Positions 33,702 to 44,485 of a stretch of DNA of 64,000 nt are shown here, piece after piece; positions within the stretch are counted from its first letter, which is position 1, and each line of letters starts with the position of its first letter. This DNA is from Gambelia wislizenii. Lineage: Eukaryota > Chordata > Lepidosauria > Squamata > Crotaphytidae. Below the pieces are notes generated by a model. The model had not been told where the DNA came from. It saw nothing but the letters and a program-made list of their open reading frames with translations, and did not search any database. The translations under genes were made by a program, and so were the position numbers. The stretch covers positions 234,751,809-234,815,808 of the forward strand of contig JAUMIR010000002.1 of the NCBI GenBank assembly GCA_030847615.1, written 5' to 3'.

Positions 33702-34760
33702 GAATCATAGAATCATAGGGCTGGAAGGGATCCCAACAGCCATCCCATTCGATCGGCTTCTGCCCTGCAGGAACACACAATCCAAGCATTCCTGACAGAT
33801 GGCCATCCAACCTATGTTTAAAAAAAACCCAAAGAAGGAGACTCCATCACACTCCAACGCAGTGTGTTTCACTTCCGAACAGCTCTTACTGTCAGGAAGT
33901 TCTTCCTTTTGTTTAGGTGGAATCTCTTTTCCTGTAGTCTGAGTCCATTGCTCCATGTCCTAGTCTCTGGAGCAGCAGAAAACAAGCTTGCCCCATCCTC
34001 AGTATGACATCTGGGAGGAATTTGCTTCAGCCACAAAAATCTAGGTTGTCTGCAACCTCCCAGAGGGCCTTTTTGGTAATTGCCCACAATTTATGGAATG
34101 GCCTGCCGAACGAGATCCGTCAACTGATGAGCTTAAGTAGTTTTTAAAAAGCACTAAAGACGAATCTCTTTCGGCATGCCTTTACTGATTAGATCCCGGC
34201 CTCAGGAGCTGCATCGCTTGGCTTTTTTTTAGTCTTGTTTGTATTTGTTTTTAAATGTGATTTTAGTTAGGTGGTTTTAATTTTATACTGTTTAATATCT
34301 TTTTTATGGGGAGGGTGGGTGTGGGTGGTGCTTTTAGTCGACATTGTAGCATTTTAATTGTTGGAAGCCAGCCCGATTGTTTTTAGCAGAGGGGCGGGGT
34401 AGAAATAAATATTATCATTATTATCCCTTCAAATATTTAAATATGGCTATCATGTCACCTCTCAACCTTCTCTTCTCCAAGCTAAGCATACCCAGCTCAG
34501 TAAGCCACTCCTCATAGGGCGTAGTGGCTTCCAGACCTCCCACCATCCTTCTCAGTATCTTTCTTGAACTGTTGTGCCCAAAACTGGAAACAGTATTCCA
34601 GGTGAGGTCTGACCAAAGCAGAATAGAGTGGTACTATTACTTCCCTTGATCTAGACACTATACTCCTATTAATACAGCCTAGAATCGCATTGGCTTTTTT
34701 TGCTGCTGCATCACACTGCTAACTCATGTTCACCTTGTAGTCCACTCTTTCTTTTCTTTG
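33702..34760 (-). pseudogene. CR1 LINE 3' relic split by an L2-like 3' end
   Basis: CR1 parts are 33702-34013 (GAATCATAGAATCATAGG end, FSAAPETRTWSNGLRLQEKRF) and 34425-34760 (CCTTCAAATATTTAAATATGG onward). The break lies within the usual GACACCCCTTCAAAT region. Confidence 0.85.
34014..34424 (+). mobile_element. L2-like LINE 3' end with ATT-rich tail
   Basis: CCCACAATTTATGGAATGGCC, GTTGGAAGCCAGCCCGATTG and GGGGCGGGGTAGAAATAAAT lead into ATTATCATTATTAT. This 3' end recurs at 63390-63510. It lies inside CR1 DNA. Confidence 0.65.
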
Positions 34761-34821
34761 AGGAAATGTACACCATTACATTAATTGCTAAACTAAATTA
34801 TTGGTAGAAGATTATGTAATA

Positions 34822-35058
34822 CAGTAGCCCCCCCCTTATCCACTGGGGATTGGTTCTGGGGGGGTGTGGATACTGAAAACTGTGGATAATAGTGAACGCC
34901 ATTGAAAATAATGGGACTTCTGATTTAAAATACCATAGAGTTGCCTTGGAGGACCTAGAAAATCGCTAAAGAGGACACATATTCTAGGAAGACTCTATGG
35001 TAGGTGTGCTGTTTTGTGTCCCATGGATAATGAGTCTGTGGATATGGAGGTCCTACTG
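34822..35058 (+). mobile_element. Tigger-like element T7 (237 bp, TA TSD)
   Basis: It runs from CAGTAGCCCCCCCCTTATCC to GGAGGTCCTACTG between TA dinucleotides. The CACTGGGGATTGGTTCTGG and GAAGACTCTATGGTAGG segments match T2. Confidence 0.85.
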
Positions 35059-35225
35059 TAATCTGAACATCTGTACTGTGAATAGGTTAGGTTACATTGA
35101 CCTGAGATAAACATATGGGGCCCCCAAAATAAAGCATTGCAAGGGGCCCCAAAATTCCTTAAACCGGCCCTGACCTTAGGATCACTTTAAGTTGCAAATG
35201 ACTTGAAGGCACACAACAACTACTA

Positions 35226-35620
35226 CTACAGTGAGGCCTGGTGTTTTGAGCCAGAGAAAATGAGCTAGTCCGTGTCAGGTGTGTGTACATTATAGTCAAT
35301 AGTATTGGGAAAGTATAAAAGCCCATGAGCTCCTCCTCAAAAGGAACTTTTTTTGTGGGCTGGGACTGTGACATGTCAGGCTAGATATATATTTGTGCTG
35401 ATTCAAGGGTTCCTTGATGACAGAAAGGATGCAAATTTATGTATCCATTTTCTTTCTTTTTATATTGTGTGGGTTATCCTCTCCCACTCGATACAGTGGC
35501 TTAAGGGGAATGAGTTCTCTCTCATGGAATAAAATGGTTAAAAACAAACTTAGTGTGTTTTTCATTCCCTTGTCTGAATCCTCTGACACGCTGGCAGAAC
35601 AAAGCTTTGTCACAAACTCT

Positions 35621-35654
<34 letters not shown>

Positions 35655-35908
35655 CTTTCCACCTTAGTCTTGAAGTGTACTTTTTAAAAAAGCATGAGGC
35701 TGAGAGATGTGTATCAAAGAAAAGTATAGGTTATCTAATATGGTCCCATGACTGAAGGTAATATAGAATGTATCGCATTATATTGCTGACATTGCTTTCA
35801 GTATACAGTACACCTTTGTTTTGATTGTGTGAATGTTTTTCTGACCAGAATTGCTGCTTCTCAGAGACTGGAATGTCATTTTTAAAAACCTGTACTGCTC
35901 ATTATTTG
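35226..35908. other. Unassigned stretch with (TA)n
   Basis: A TA run of about 30 bases lies at 35623-35652. The plus frame 35414-35623 starts with a hydrophobic MQIYVSIFFLFILCGLSS-like stretch but is short and has no family match. Confidence 0.45.
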
Positions 35909-36108
35909 GAGCCTGCATGGTATAGTGGTTTGAGTGTTGGACTGTGACTCTGAAGACCAGGATTTGAATCCCTGCAAAGCCATGAAACCCCCCTGGGTGA
36001 TCTGGGAAAGGTCACATACACTCCCAGCCTCAGAAAACCCCATGATAGGGTTGCCTTAGGGTCACCATGTCAGAAAAGTTTTGAAGGCATACAACAAGAA
36101 CAACAAAC
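35909..36108 (+). mobile_element. tRNA-derived SINE copy 4
   Basis: It contains AGCCTGCATGGTATAGTGG, the GATTTGAATCCC box, GGGTTGCCTTAGGGTCACC and an ACAACAAGAACAAC tail. The middle AAGGCAAAGG segment is deleted. Confidence 0.85.
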
Positions 36109-36386
36109 TCATTATTTCCCAAAGCAATGCAATAGTTTTACTCATTACTCTAAGAGCAATATGTTAGTAGTGTGTTATTAAGGTGTTGCTTTTAGTTACT
36201 TTTCATTTAAAATCTAAATAAATACAGGTCTCTCTCACACACACACCCCGTATGCACAGGTCTGGTACCTATGGTTTCAATTATCCATTGTCCAAAAAAT
36301 ATGGTCTCTCTAGGCATTTCCTAGGTCCTCCAATGTTACCCAAAATGATCCTTGGAAAATTCCAAGAAAATATCAAGTTTCTAATA

Positions 36387-37206
36387 TGTTGGTGAAATTA
36401 GCAGCAACTCAACTTTAGCTATGCGAAAGGGGGTAACCAGGGAATCTTGCAAACCTGTGTCTACCAGTACTAGTCTGGATGAAATACACACACATGTAAA
36501 ATTAAGTATGGTTTTTATTAGAGTTCAAAAATAACACCAGACACACACGTGTTTACCCAGAAAAAGCATTCACACAAGGCTATAGGAAAAGCAGTAGGAA
36601 AAACTTGGATAGAGAGTAGCAAGAGGATTTGTTGGGGTGATACAGATCTGTCCTGTAGTCAATCCGGCAGAGTGGATGGAAGGATATGGGGTGGCTAACA
36701 GTGATAATGTTTTCCCCCTATAACTGACTGTGCTTACTGAGGGAGATTTTTGGGGTGATATTTATACCTCAAAATACACCTGAGGGGATGGCTGCTTCAT
36801 GGGTTGAAACAATAGATTTCCTGAGCCTTCATGGGTTGCACAATGAGCCTCCTGGTCCTGACAAAAGGTGGGAAAGATGCTAATGTGTTTCTTAATGTCC
36901 AGTGATTGGATTTTAACAGCTTGAGCAAGGGTCTTAAGGTTTGGGGATTTAGGAAAATAAATTTTACAATCAGCAAATACAAAGATTTTCACCCACCCAT
37001 TATCTGTTTGGCTTTTAGCCTTTAGGCTTCCCAGGATAAGACATAGATGACCTTTTGAGACCATCCTGTGCTTTTTCCCTTGTGGAAGGACACATTAATG
37101 AACCAAATCAATAATATTAATACGCAATTTCTGAGGTCTCCAAAAGTGGGGTGCAGGCCAATGTTAACATTCCAGAAGTGGGGTGTGGGCCATGCTAACA
37201 CCAACA
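36387..37206 (-). mobile_element. Solo-LTR-like block (820 bp)
   Basis: On the minus strand it starts TGTTGGTG and ends CACCAACA, an 8-base terminal inverted repeat with TG/CA ends as in retroviral LTRs. A GGTATAAATA box (plus 36760-36775) is followed by CTATAGCCTTGTGTGAATGC and AATAAAAACC, as in the copy at 20305. A 5-bp target duplication is not visible. No gag, pol or env lies beside it. Confidence 0.65.
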
Positions 37207-37253
37207 TGACTCTATGGTAACTTCTGGCAGACGTTACCACAGAGTCATGCTGG
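37201..37253. repeat. Hairpin, 21-bp arms
   Basis: CCAACATGACTCTATGGTAAC (37201-37221) pairs with 37233-37253 with two mismatches, across an 11-base loop. It sits at the junction between the LTR-like block and the right part of T8. Confidence 0.8.
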
Positions 37254-37393
37254 AGCTGCATAGAGAAGCATCCTCTCTAGGCATTTCCAAGGTCCTCCAG
37301 TGCGATTCTATGGGGCTTGTTATCACCTATGGTTTCAAGTATTCACAGTAAGTCTGGGAACATATCTGTCATACATATCAAGGGCGACCTGTA

Positions 37394-38192
37394 CACATAG
37401 AAATTAAGAAATCTGCTCACAAAATGACATTTTAGAAATAAAAAGTATGTGTTACACTAAAAACATGTACCACCACCACCCTGTTCCATCCCAAATAATG
37501 CATTAGAACTAATGGTATTTGTTATGTGGTACTTCAAATTGGGCTCCTTCTAATAGCAAATTTATGTGGAAAGGAATGGGAGCTAGTGACATTATCTATG
37601 GAAAGCTACAGTGGCAACAGAAATATCTGGTGAAGTGAGGAATGGATTCTGAGAAACTTAAACTCCCATCCCCAGTATCTATCATGTACTTGCATTCCCA
37701 GATGCAGTGACCAGCAGTTTCAGCATTAATCAGAAAACTTTATTGGCATAAAAATCCAGAAAGTATACCATACAAGGTTGTTGATCAGATCTGAAACTTA
37801 GAGAACAGACAATATAATGAAAGCATATTGTAATCTATGAAAGGTGGCCGGCTTCAGTACCATTGGTTTTCCATCATCCCCTGACCTTCTCTTCCCATGC
37901 ACCATCCATTTTCCCCAAGTTGTTTCTGCAGCTTCAGGCTTATCTCGCCATTCCCATTAGCAACCCTTATACTCCCCTCCACAGTTGCCAGAGAACACTT
38001 GTTAACAAGCACAAAGAAATGAAAACATAATTAACAGCAAGGTTACAAGAGAACACGGAAAATGGCAGGAATAGGTCACACCAGAGACCAATCCAGCCAT
38101 CATCCCCCTTTCCTGAAACAACTTTTCAGTGGAAGAGAACAAGTAACCTCATAAAACCATCATTTGGTATCATAAACAGCATATGGGATAAG
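37394..38192. other. Unassigned stretch
   Basis: ACCACCACCACC at 37469 is a simple tract. No exon or repeat family was recognised. Confidence 0.4.
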
Positions 38193-38525
38193 TCAGAGAT
38201 CCGCATCAACTGGAGCCTTTGGGTTCACTGAGTGCTTTGGATGGAAGATCTGGATTGCCCCACATATAGTGGCCCCATGCCAGTTTTGTTTGTCAGCTTC
38301 GTTCAGGATTCTGACTCCATCATCCTTTCTCCAAATATAGCCAATTAGGGCAATGAGATCCATGCCTTTCCAAATGACACCAAATATTTGGCACAGATAG
38401 ACAAGGATGGCAGTGTAAACAGGAAAGGTGGGGAAACACCCGTATAAGAATGTATCACTCCCACACCATAAGGGCCTACAGTAGGCCAAAAAAGCAGGAA
38501 ATTCCATATCACTGTCATATAACAC
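38193..38525 (-). other. Unrecognised open frame, 110 codons
   Basis: The minus-strand frame has a hydrophobic first half (FPVYTAILVYLCQIFGVIW, about residues 34-52, could span a membrane) and a polar end (GYIWRKDDGVRILNEADKQN). It is one of the longer frames outside known repeats, with no splice or codon evidence. It could be a chance frame, a decayed repeat or an exon; I do not recognise a family. Confidence 0.2.
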
Positions 38526-39071
38526 AATCTTTCTCCTCCCTTACAATGCCTCACTATAGTATACACTCACCCCAAGGTGTGAGTCAATAACTTCTTGTCA
38601 ACACACAATATTTTATGAAATCTAGAGTGTACAGAATAGTCCCAAAGCCTTGAAGGTAGAAGAGGACAGGAAAGGCATGCCAAGTGAACCTAGAGGCAAT
38701 TCTAGAAGAGTAGTAGTTGTATAAAATGATACATTTTAACACAGAAATTTAAGAGAAAAATACCACCACCACAACCAAAAATAGATATTTGAATGTGTAG
38801 GTCCATTCTAATCTTGCCTGCTTACCTGGGTGAGAGTGGGTGCAGGGTGTTGTTCCAATTTTCTGGTAAGCGTATGTGGCAAATTGTATTGGTGTTCCTG
38901 TTTTGGTTCTTTAAGAGATTATGCAGGTGCCGTCTTTCATTTTTGCTGCCATAAATTCCTGAAGATTCCAGTCTTTGGATTGCATCTTCCTCCCTAGACA
39001 ATACATCTTTGAGTAAAGGGTAGGCAACTTGGCTCTAGGACACATGCATGTGAATGCACACATATGAACAT
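38526..39071. other. Unassigned stretch
   Basis: Nothing supported. Confidence 0.4.
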
Positions 39072-39560
39072 TAAGAGCTCATCTATACTGGTGTTGGCAT
39101 CTGGGGCCAGTCTGGAATATTATGCTCCAGAGCTGCCCCAAATCAAGATGATGATGGATACACATACTGTTTCAGATCCATGCTGTAGTCCAGACAGGCT
39201 GACGGGCCAACACCGCATTGCCCTGCTGGCCCATCCCACTCAATGCCGCCGCCAGCGCTTCCTTGCCTGCTGGCCAAGAAGCTCTCTACAGAGCCTGGCC
39301 ATAGCCACCGCTACTGATGAGGTCAGAACAGGGTGCTGCACCATGCAATCAATGAGGAGGGGGTAGAGTGACCCCCTCTTTGCTGACCACATGGTGCAGT
39401 GCCCCGTTTTGACCTCACCAGCAGCAACAGCGTTGGCCATGCTTTGCAGAGAGCTACTTGGCCAGCAGGCGAGGCAGAGGTGGCAGTGGCACTGAGGTGG
39501 GGGTGGGGTGGGCCAGCAGAGCCAATGCCATGTGTGTGTACACATGTAGACAGCTGGGTT
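39072..39560. mobile_element. Palindromic hAT-like MITE family E copy 2
   Basis: Left part CTTGCCTGCTGGCCAAGAAG..CTACAGAGCCTGGCC and right part GGCCATGCTTTGCAGAG..CTACTTGGCCAGCAGGC are complementary over at least 110 bases, centred near 39367 (GGGGGTAGAGTGACCCCC). The outer ends GAGCTCATCTATACTGG and TACACATGTAGACAGC are less similar. Confidence 0.75.
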
Positions 39561-39735
39561 ACTCTGGATCCATCTCATTCCAGGAACGGAGCTCCATTCA
39601 CTCCTCAGTCATTGCCAGGGTTGCCTTTGGACAGGATGCAAGGTAAGTGTGGTAAAGGGGGCACTTTTGGCAACATAAAAATATCACAAATTATGCCAGC
39701 AAAAGAACAGAAAAGGAGGGTGGTCTGATAAAGTC
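39561..39735 (-). mobile_element. Family G terminal segment joined to the palindrome
   Basis: Ending GTCTGATAAAGTCC and carrying AATTATGCCAGCAAAAGAAC, this is the end region of family G copy 4 (26290). The other terminus is missing, so it is truncated or replaced by family E. Confidence 0.6.
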
Positions 39736-39839
39736 CTTAGAAAGTAAGCCTATGCATGTGAACAGGTGTGCTAGCACTGTGATTTTAATCTATGAAATGG
39801 AGTATGATAGGAATGTACATAATACTAACAGCATCCTAA

Positions 39840-40019
39840 GGTTGCCATACTGAAAACTAGAGAGGTCTCCTGTACCTTTAATGGTTGTATAGAAGAGGGA
39901 TGACAAGCAACTGTTGCTTACCATGCAACCAGGTAACAAGCAGCACCTGCTAAAATTCCCTCTTCTACACAACCATTAGAGGGACAGAAGCTTTCTCCAG
40001 TTTTCATTCTGGCAACACT
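39840..40019. mobile_element. Palindromic MITE with GTTGCCA ends (~180 bp)
   Basis: GTTGCCATACTGAAAACTAG..TAATGGTTGTATAGAAGAGGG and the right half CCCTCTTCTACACAACCATTA..GTTTTCATTCTGGCAAC are complementary over about 60 bases with some mismatches. Confidence 0.75.
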
Positions 40020-41250
40020 ACCTACAAAATATGCCAAGTGCAACAACAAATCAATAAAGGACCAATGGCTGCCATCTTGGTTATGCAGCAAACATCCTAG
40101 AAAGAGAGGTTGATGTTCATCCCAATCTGTCCTAATATTGCATACATCACCCTTATCATTATGCCCCAAAAGGGAATGACAAGAATATCAGTGCATGCTC
40201 AGAGAAACAAGGGGGCATGCCAGGTGTTTTTATTGGCTGTATTCAGAGAGGAAGGCCCAAAATTTATTTTATTTTATTTTTATTCCACTTCTCTCTCAGC
40301 ACATGATTCAAGGTGGCAAAGAGAGGCATGAAAGAGGGCAATTACGGACATGGGAGAAAACAAACTGTAAAGTGAAGCAATGAAGCTGGAAATGTCACAG
40401 AAGATGAAAAAAGAGCAAATGCAACCCCTATTTGTTCATTCCATACAGGGAAATCCCTTTGAACTGTGAGGAGAAGCTAAAGGAGATTGGACAATAAAGA
40501 GACAAACAAAGAGGAGAGTTTTGGGGGGTAAAAACTGGGTTGGAGAAAAAGGTAAAGGGTCCAGCCAAGCCTACAAGAAAGAACTTGTGAAAGAGACAAC
40601 AGTGGCCTTCTTGCCCTTCTTAATCCCATCTAACGCTTGCAGCAGCATAATCTCTCACCCTGGATGGGGCTGGAAACTGAAATCCATCTTGGAGCCAAGC
40701 CTGAAGTCAATCCAGCTCTGAGAAACACCCAGGAAGCCTAATTGTCAGCCTGCTGCCAATGTGAGGGAGAAGATGACCACCTTGACTGTTGCAGAAAGAC
40801 ACTGTTTAGTGCCAGAAGTATAGCTTCTTCAGTGTAATCTGGTCATTAGGTTGTTCTTTAATAAAGTATGTAAGTTCCTCACTTTCTACTCTTCTCCCTT
40901 TAGTCTGTGAAAGAACGGTTGAAAAGTAAGGCCTTTGATTTGGGGGGCTTGATTGTGTCACTTGCTCTCTGCCTACTACTAACTTAATTTAGGAGACGCA
41001 AAAGACCATGGTGAGCTTGAGACACTGTGTGTGCTGTAGTTGGAGCCTTCCCTTGGCATTTTACTCTGCATGTCTCCTGCCTCATCTACATAACCATACA
41101 AATTGTATAATAATCCCACTTTACCCCCATCAGTCTTTGATATGAGGAAACTAGACCAAACTGAAAATGGATGAATTCTCTCAATCATGGCATTCTTCCA
41201 TGATCTTCCTTAATGCAGAGGCATTCAGAGCAATGTCTGTTCATAATTTT
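40020..41250. other. Mostly unassigned stretch
   Basis: TTTATTTTATTTTATTTTTATTCC at 40264 is an AT-rich simple tract. Around 40625-40760 the sequence (CACCCTGGATGGGGCTGG...) may be an old LINE remnant, but this is not firm. Confidence 0.35.
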
Positions 41251-41622
41251 ATACCCGCCAACATTTCACAGATGAAAACTGGGACACATGTGCCCAAACA
41301 ACCTCAGAGAGTGGTCAAGATGGCAAAAGCTGTTAATGAGAAAGAACACACAAGCAGGGAGAGTCTGCAGCAGTTTGCTTTTGCCTGAGCCGACTGGGAA
41401 GGGCAGGATTCTGCCTCCTCTCCCCCCTTGCTGAGTACAAACTGAGTACAAATTACTTCTCCACTTTAAACTCCACTGGTAGCACTTGAAAGAAGATGAG
41501 GACAAAGGGGAAAGGTGGTAAGAGGAGAGAGAAACTGGGATATTTTAAGACTAGCTGCAAATGTGGGATAATGGAGGATTAATCAGGACTGTCCCTGCCA
41601 TATTGGGACATATGGAGGGTAT
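41251..41622 (+). mobile_element. Element family C copy 2, uninterrupted
   Basis: It runs from ATACCCGCCAACATTTCACAG to ATATGGAGGGTAT. GTGGTCAAGATGGCAAAA, GTCTGCAGCAGTTTGC, GGCAGGATTCTGCC and GGAGGATTAATCAGGACTG are shared with 4600 and 43684. It is the best unbroken reference for this family here. Confidence 0.75.
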
Positions 41623-41682
41623 GTAATTCTCTTTGGAAACAGAATTGTCTCCTTATCCATGCTAATATATATGTAAGCATAG

Positions 41683-41915
41683 CAGGCCCGCCATATCCAC
41701 AGATTCTGCATCCACAGATTCAACCAACCACGGTTCAAAAATATCCTCCCCCGCTCAAAAAAAAATATCCAAAAAGCAAACCTTGATTTTGCCATTTTAT
41801 GTTAAAGCATGCCCATTTACTACACCATTTTATATAATGGGATGTGAGCATTCACAGATTTTGGTATCCATGAGGAGTTCTGGAACCAAACTCCAGTGGA
41901 TACTGAGGGTCTACT
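41683..41915 (+). mobile_element. Tigger-like element T9
   Basis: It runs from CAGGCCCGCCATATCCACAG to ATACTGAGGGTCTACT. ACCAACCACGGTTCAAAAAT and GCCATTTTATGTTAAAGC match T1. The left TA has mutated. Confidence 0.75.
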
Positions 41916-43683
41916 ATATGTGCGTATCTATTTAAAACTAGGCTTCTTTAAGGACTGAATCCTTCCAAGATAAAAGTAATATGAAAAAAAATCACTACTG
42001 AATTAAACAAAAACAAAACAAAAACAACTAATAAAACCAGCAACACTGAAAGCTAAGGGAAAGCCAGCAAGGACAAGCATGTCTGTGGGTGTTTTCTGAA
42101 GCTGTTTCCAGAGCTGCCACTGAAGAGACTATCTTGTTTGTACTCACTAACCTGTAGTGGCCATGTAGACTCTAATGTCTATTTGCTGGATGCTATAATC
42201 TTACAATTGCAACAACCTACCGGTAACCTCCTTTGGGTGATGCAACCAGTAAAGGAGCTAGAACGAAACAACACTGCTGGCCGTTGCCCTGTTGTATCTG
42301 CCAAGTCTCATAAAATCTCAGCCAAAATCCAGTGTGAGAGTAGCCCCAGGCCTGTTGGCCAGTCTTCCCCATTTTGCCAGTTTCAGCCCTGCCAAATCCA
42401 TGCTCCAGAGAGCTTTCCAGTCCTTTGTAGAAGGGTTTCATAGCAGCTCGGGAGCTGTCATGGGGAGAAGCAATTGTAACCCCACCACCACTGGATTCCA
42501 CTTTAATGTAAGCAGAAGTCCAGCATTGGATACAGCCCTCAACCTTGTTCTTTAACCAATGATGCCTGATGGCCTCCATGTCAGCAGGGCATTGAGCCCA
42601 CTCTGGGTTTTAATCTGAACCCCAATATACTATTCTACACAAAGGTGTAGCACCTTGAGTAGATCCTTTCAAATTTGGACTGAATCCCAGAGCAAATTCA
42701 CTGCCCCACTGAGATGGAGAACCCGTCACCACTGTCATTAACATATCCTTGAAGTTATCAGTTTGAAGGAGCCATGATGAAGCAAGAGATCTGACCAATG
42801 TGGTCTCCTGGCCTTGTTTTCTTAAGTGTCACAACATGTAATGTTTCTGCTGGTGCCAAGCAGCAAATCAGCCAAGTTCAGTGAACAATGGTTAACCATG
42901 TCTTGCTTTTGAAGAGCCATTAGTCTGACGGAGTCAAACTTAATTCAGATCTTTGCAATGATTATTGTTTATTAATTATAATCAGATCACCTTTGGGACA
43001 TACTTCTTTTAAAAGAAAGAAAGCAAGATAATCTCTTTCCATGTTTTGTCTACAAGTTCAAACTGGCAAGTCAGAAAGCATGATCCCCAACGTTGCAGCT
43101 GGGTAAGAACAAGAAAAAAGAGTCGTGTGAAGAAACTTACCATGTTAAAAGATTGTGCCAAAATAATGTTTGAATTGAGAACATACCAAACTTGAGGTAC
43201 TTGATTCTTCTGTTTGTTTTTTTTAGAAACACACAAACACCAGTCGGGGAGTTTAAAGCGGACTCTCTTAACACTTATGTGTGTCTACCAGTGAGTAGTG
43301 GTGGCGGTTGGTTCTCATTCCTTATCATCAAGATGCTTAGTAGTTGTTTTTCTCTTCAATATTTGTTTGCTACTTCATAAGGCTCAGCAGACATTCTCCT
43401 GTAAATACCACAGCAGTGAAGTCAATGTAAACACATAATTATATATTCTTTTACTACAAAGGGCCAGACAGACATGGAATTAACTTCCCTCACATCTCAA
43501 CCTTTCCTGTATGAATTGCCCCCCCTCATAATCTTCAATCACCTTATTTTCCATAGTGCCCCCCCTTTCTTGTCCAATTTTTTTAAAAGATCTTAGATTT
43601 TACAATTTAGCCAGACTTAAGCCCACAGATGCGCCTTTGATATCAAGTTATTTGTGTAACTCTGCACCAGACACTGGCAACTT
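41916..43683. other. Long unassigned stretch
   Basis: Frames at 42138-42443 (+) and 42217-42579 (-) overlap and match no family I know. No splice-flanked exon could be supported in 1.8 kb. Confidence 0.35.
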
Positions 43684-43785
43684 CATACTCTCCAACATTT
43701 CACAGATAAGAACCAGGGCATGTGTGGCCATGCAACATCAGAGTGTGGTCAAGATGACAAAATTCATTAATGAGGTAGAAGAAAC

Positions 43786-44294
43786 TGTCAGGGAAAATAG
43801 ATTTTATAATTAGAAGTTTATCTCTCCCCCCCTTTTGGGTAATTTTGTTCACCAAGACATTGAAGACACCAGCTTGTCTACTAGAACTCATAAATCTGTC
43901 TCTTGTTGTTATGTTTTCTCTGTCCTTCAGAGTTGGAAAGCGAGAAACGAAACTAAGGCTCCAGGTTTCTTGTTGTTTCTCAAAAAGATTGAATGTTTTG
44001 AAAAAGTATATAACTGGGAGGGGATTTTGGAGCTAGTTAGCCTCCTGCATTTTGGGGGCTCCTTTTCTTTTCTCTTAGCTCCTGAGAAACCTTAGAGCAT
44101 ACGGAAGCATAGATGAATCTCTTCTGTTGTTTATTTTATTTTATTTTTCAATAAAGCCATAAATAAAATTAATATAGTCTCCTTCTTTTGTATCAGAGGT
44201 GTGCATGGCTTTGCCCAAAAGCCCACGCCATTTCACTACATGCATCTCTGCTCGGATGGGCAGAGAATAAACGCGTTCTGCATATTTTATAACA
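43786..44294 (+). mobile_element. Solo LTR (509 bp, 5-bp TSD GAAAC)
   Basis: It begins TGTCAGGG and ends TATAACA, with GAAAC on both sides (43781-43785, 44295-44299). Inside are TATATAA (about 44007-44013) and AATAAA (44150-44155), correctly spaced for U3-R-U5. This is the residue of an endogenous retrovirus-type element after LTR recombination; no viral gene remains. Confidence 0.85.
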
Positions 44295-44485
44295 GAAACA
44301 AGCTAGGAGAAGCTGCAGCAATTTGCATTTGCCTGAACTTACAAGGAAGAGCAAAATTTCCTCTCCACCTCTCCTCTCTCCTTCCCAATTAACTGAGTAC
44401 AAACTACTTTAGTACTTTGAATTGGGTTTGCACAGGGGAGGTAGGCTAAGGACAAAGAGGGAAATTGGAGAGAAAAACACTGGGG

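Larger units (their letters stand above)
32765..35172. mobile_element. hAT-like composite insertion (2408 bp, perfect 8-bp TSD)
   Basis: The ends are CAGGGCTGGCTTAA and its imperfect complement (CTTAAACCGGCCCTG). ACCTTAGG flanks both sides exactly (32757-32764, 35173-35180). Almost all of the interior is other repeats (SINE, small hAT, CR1, L2, Tigger-like), so the original element was only a few hundred bases. No transposase was found. Confidence 0.9.
32656..35225 (+). mobile_element. tRNA-derived SINE copy 2, split by a 2.4-kb hAT-like insertion
   Basis: SINE parts are 32656-32764 (CTTGGGAAAGCCACACTCTC to TTCACCTTAGG) and 35173-35225 (ACCTTAGGATCACTTTAAG to ACACAACAAC). Together they follow the SINE consensus with one 8-base overlap, the target duplication. 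Confidence 0.9.
36225..37391 (+). mobile_element. Tigger-like element T8, split by an LTR-like block
   Basis: TA-CAGGTCTCTCTCACACAC starts the left part and GGGCGACCTG-TA ends the right part. Matching inner segments (CTCTCTAGGCATTTCC..AGGTCCTCCA) occur inverted on each side of 36387-37206. Compare T2 and T3. Confidence 0.7.

Noticed and set aside
36450..37010. Coding gene near the minus-strand frames
   Set aside because: The region aligns with an LTR-like block having TATA and polyadenylation-type signals, and the frames are short.
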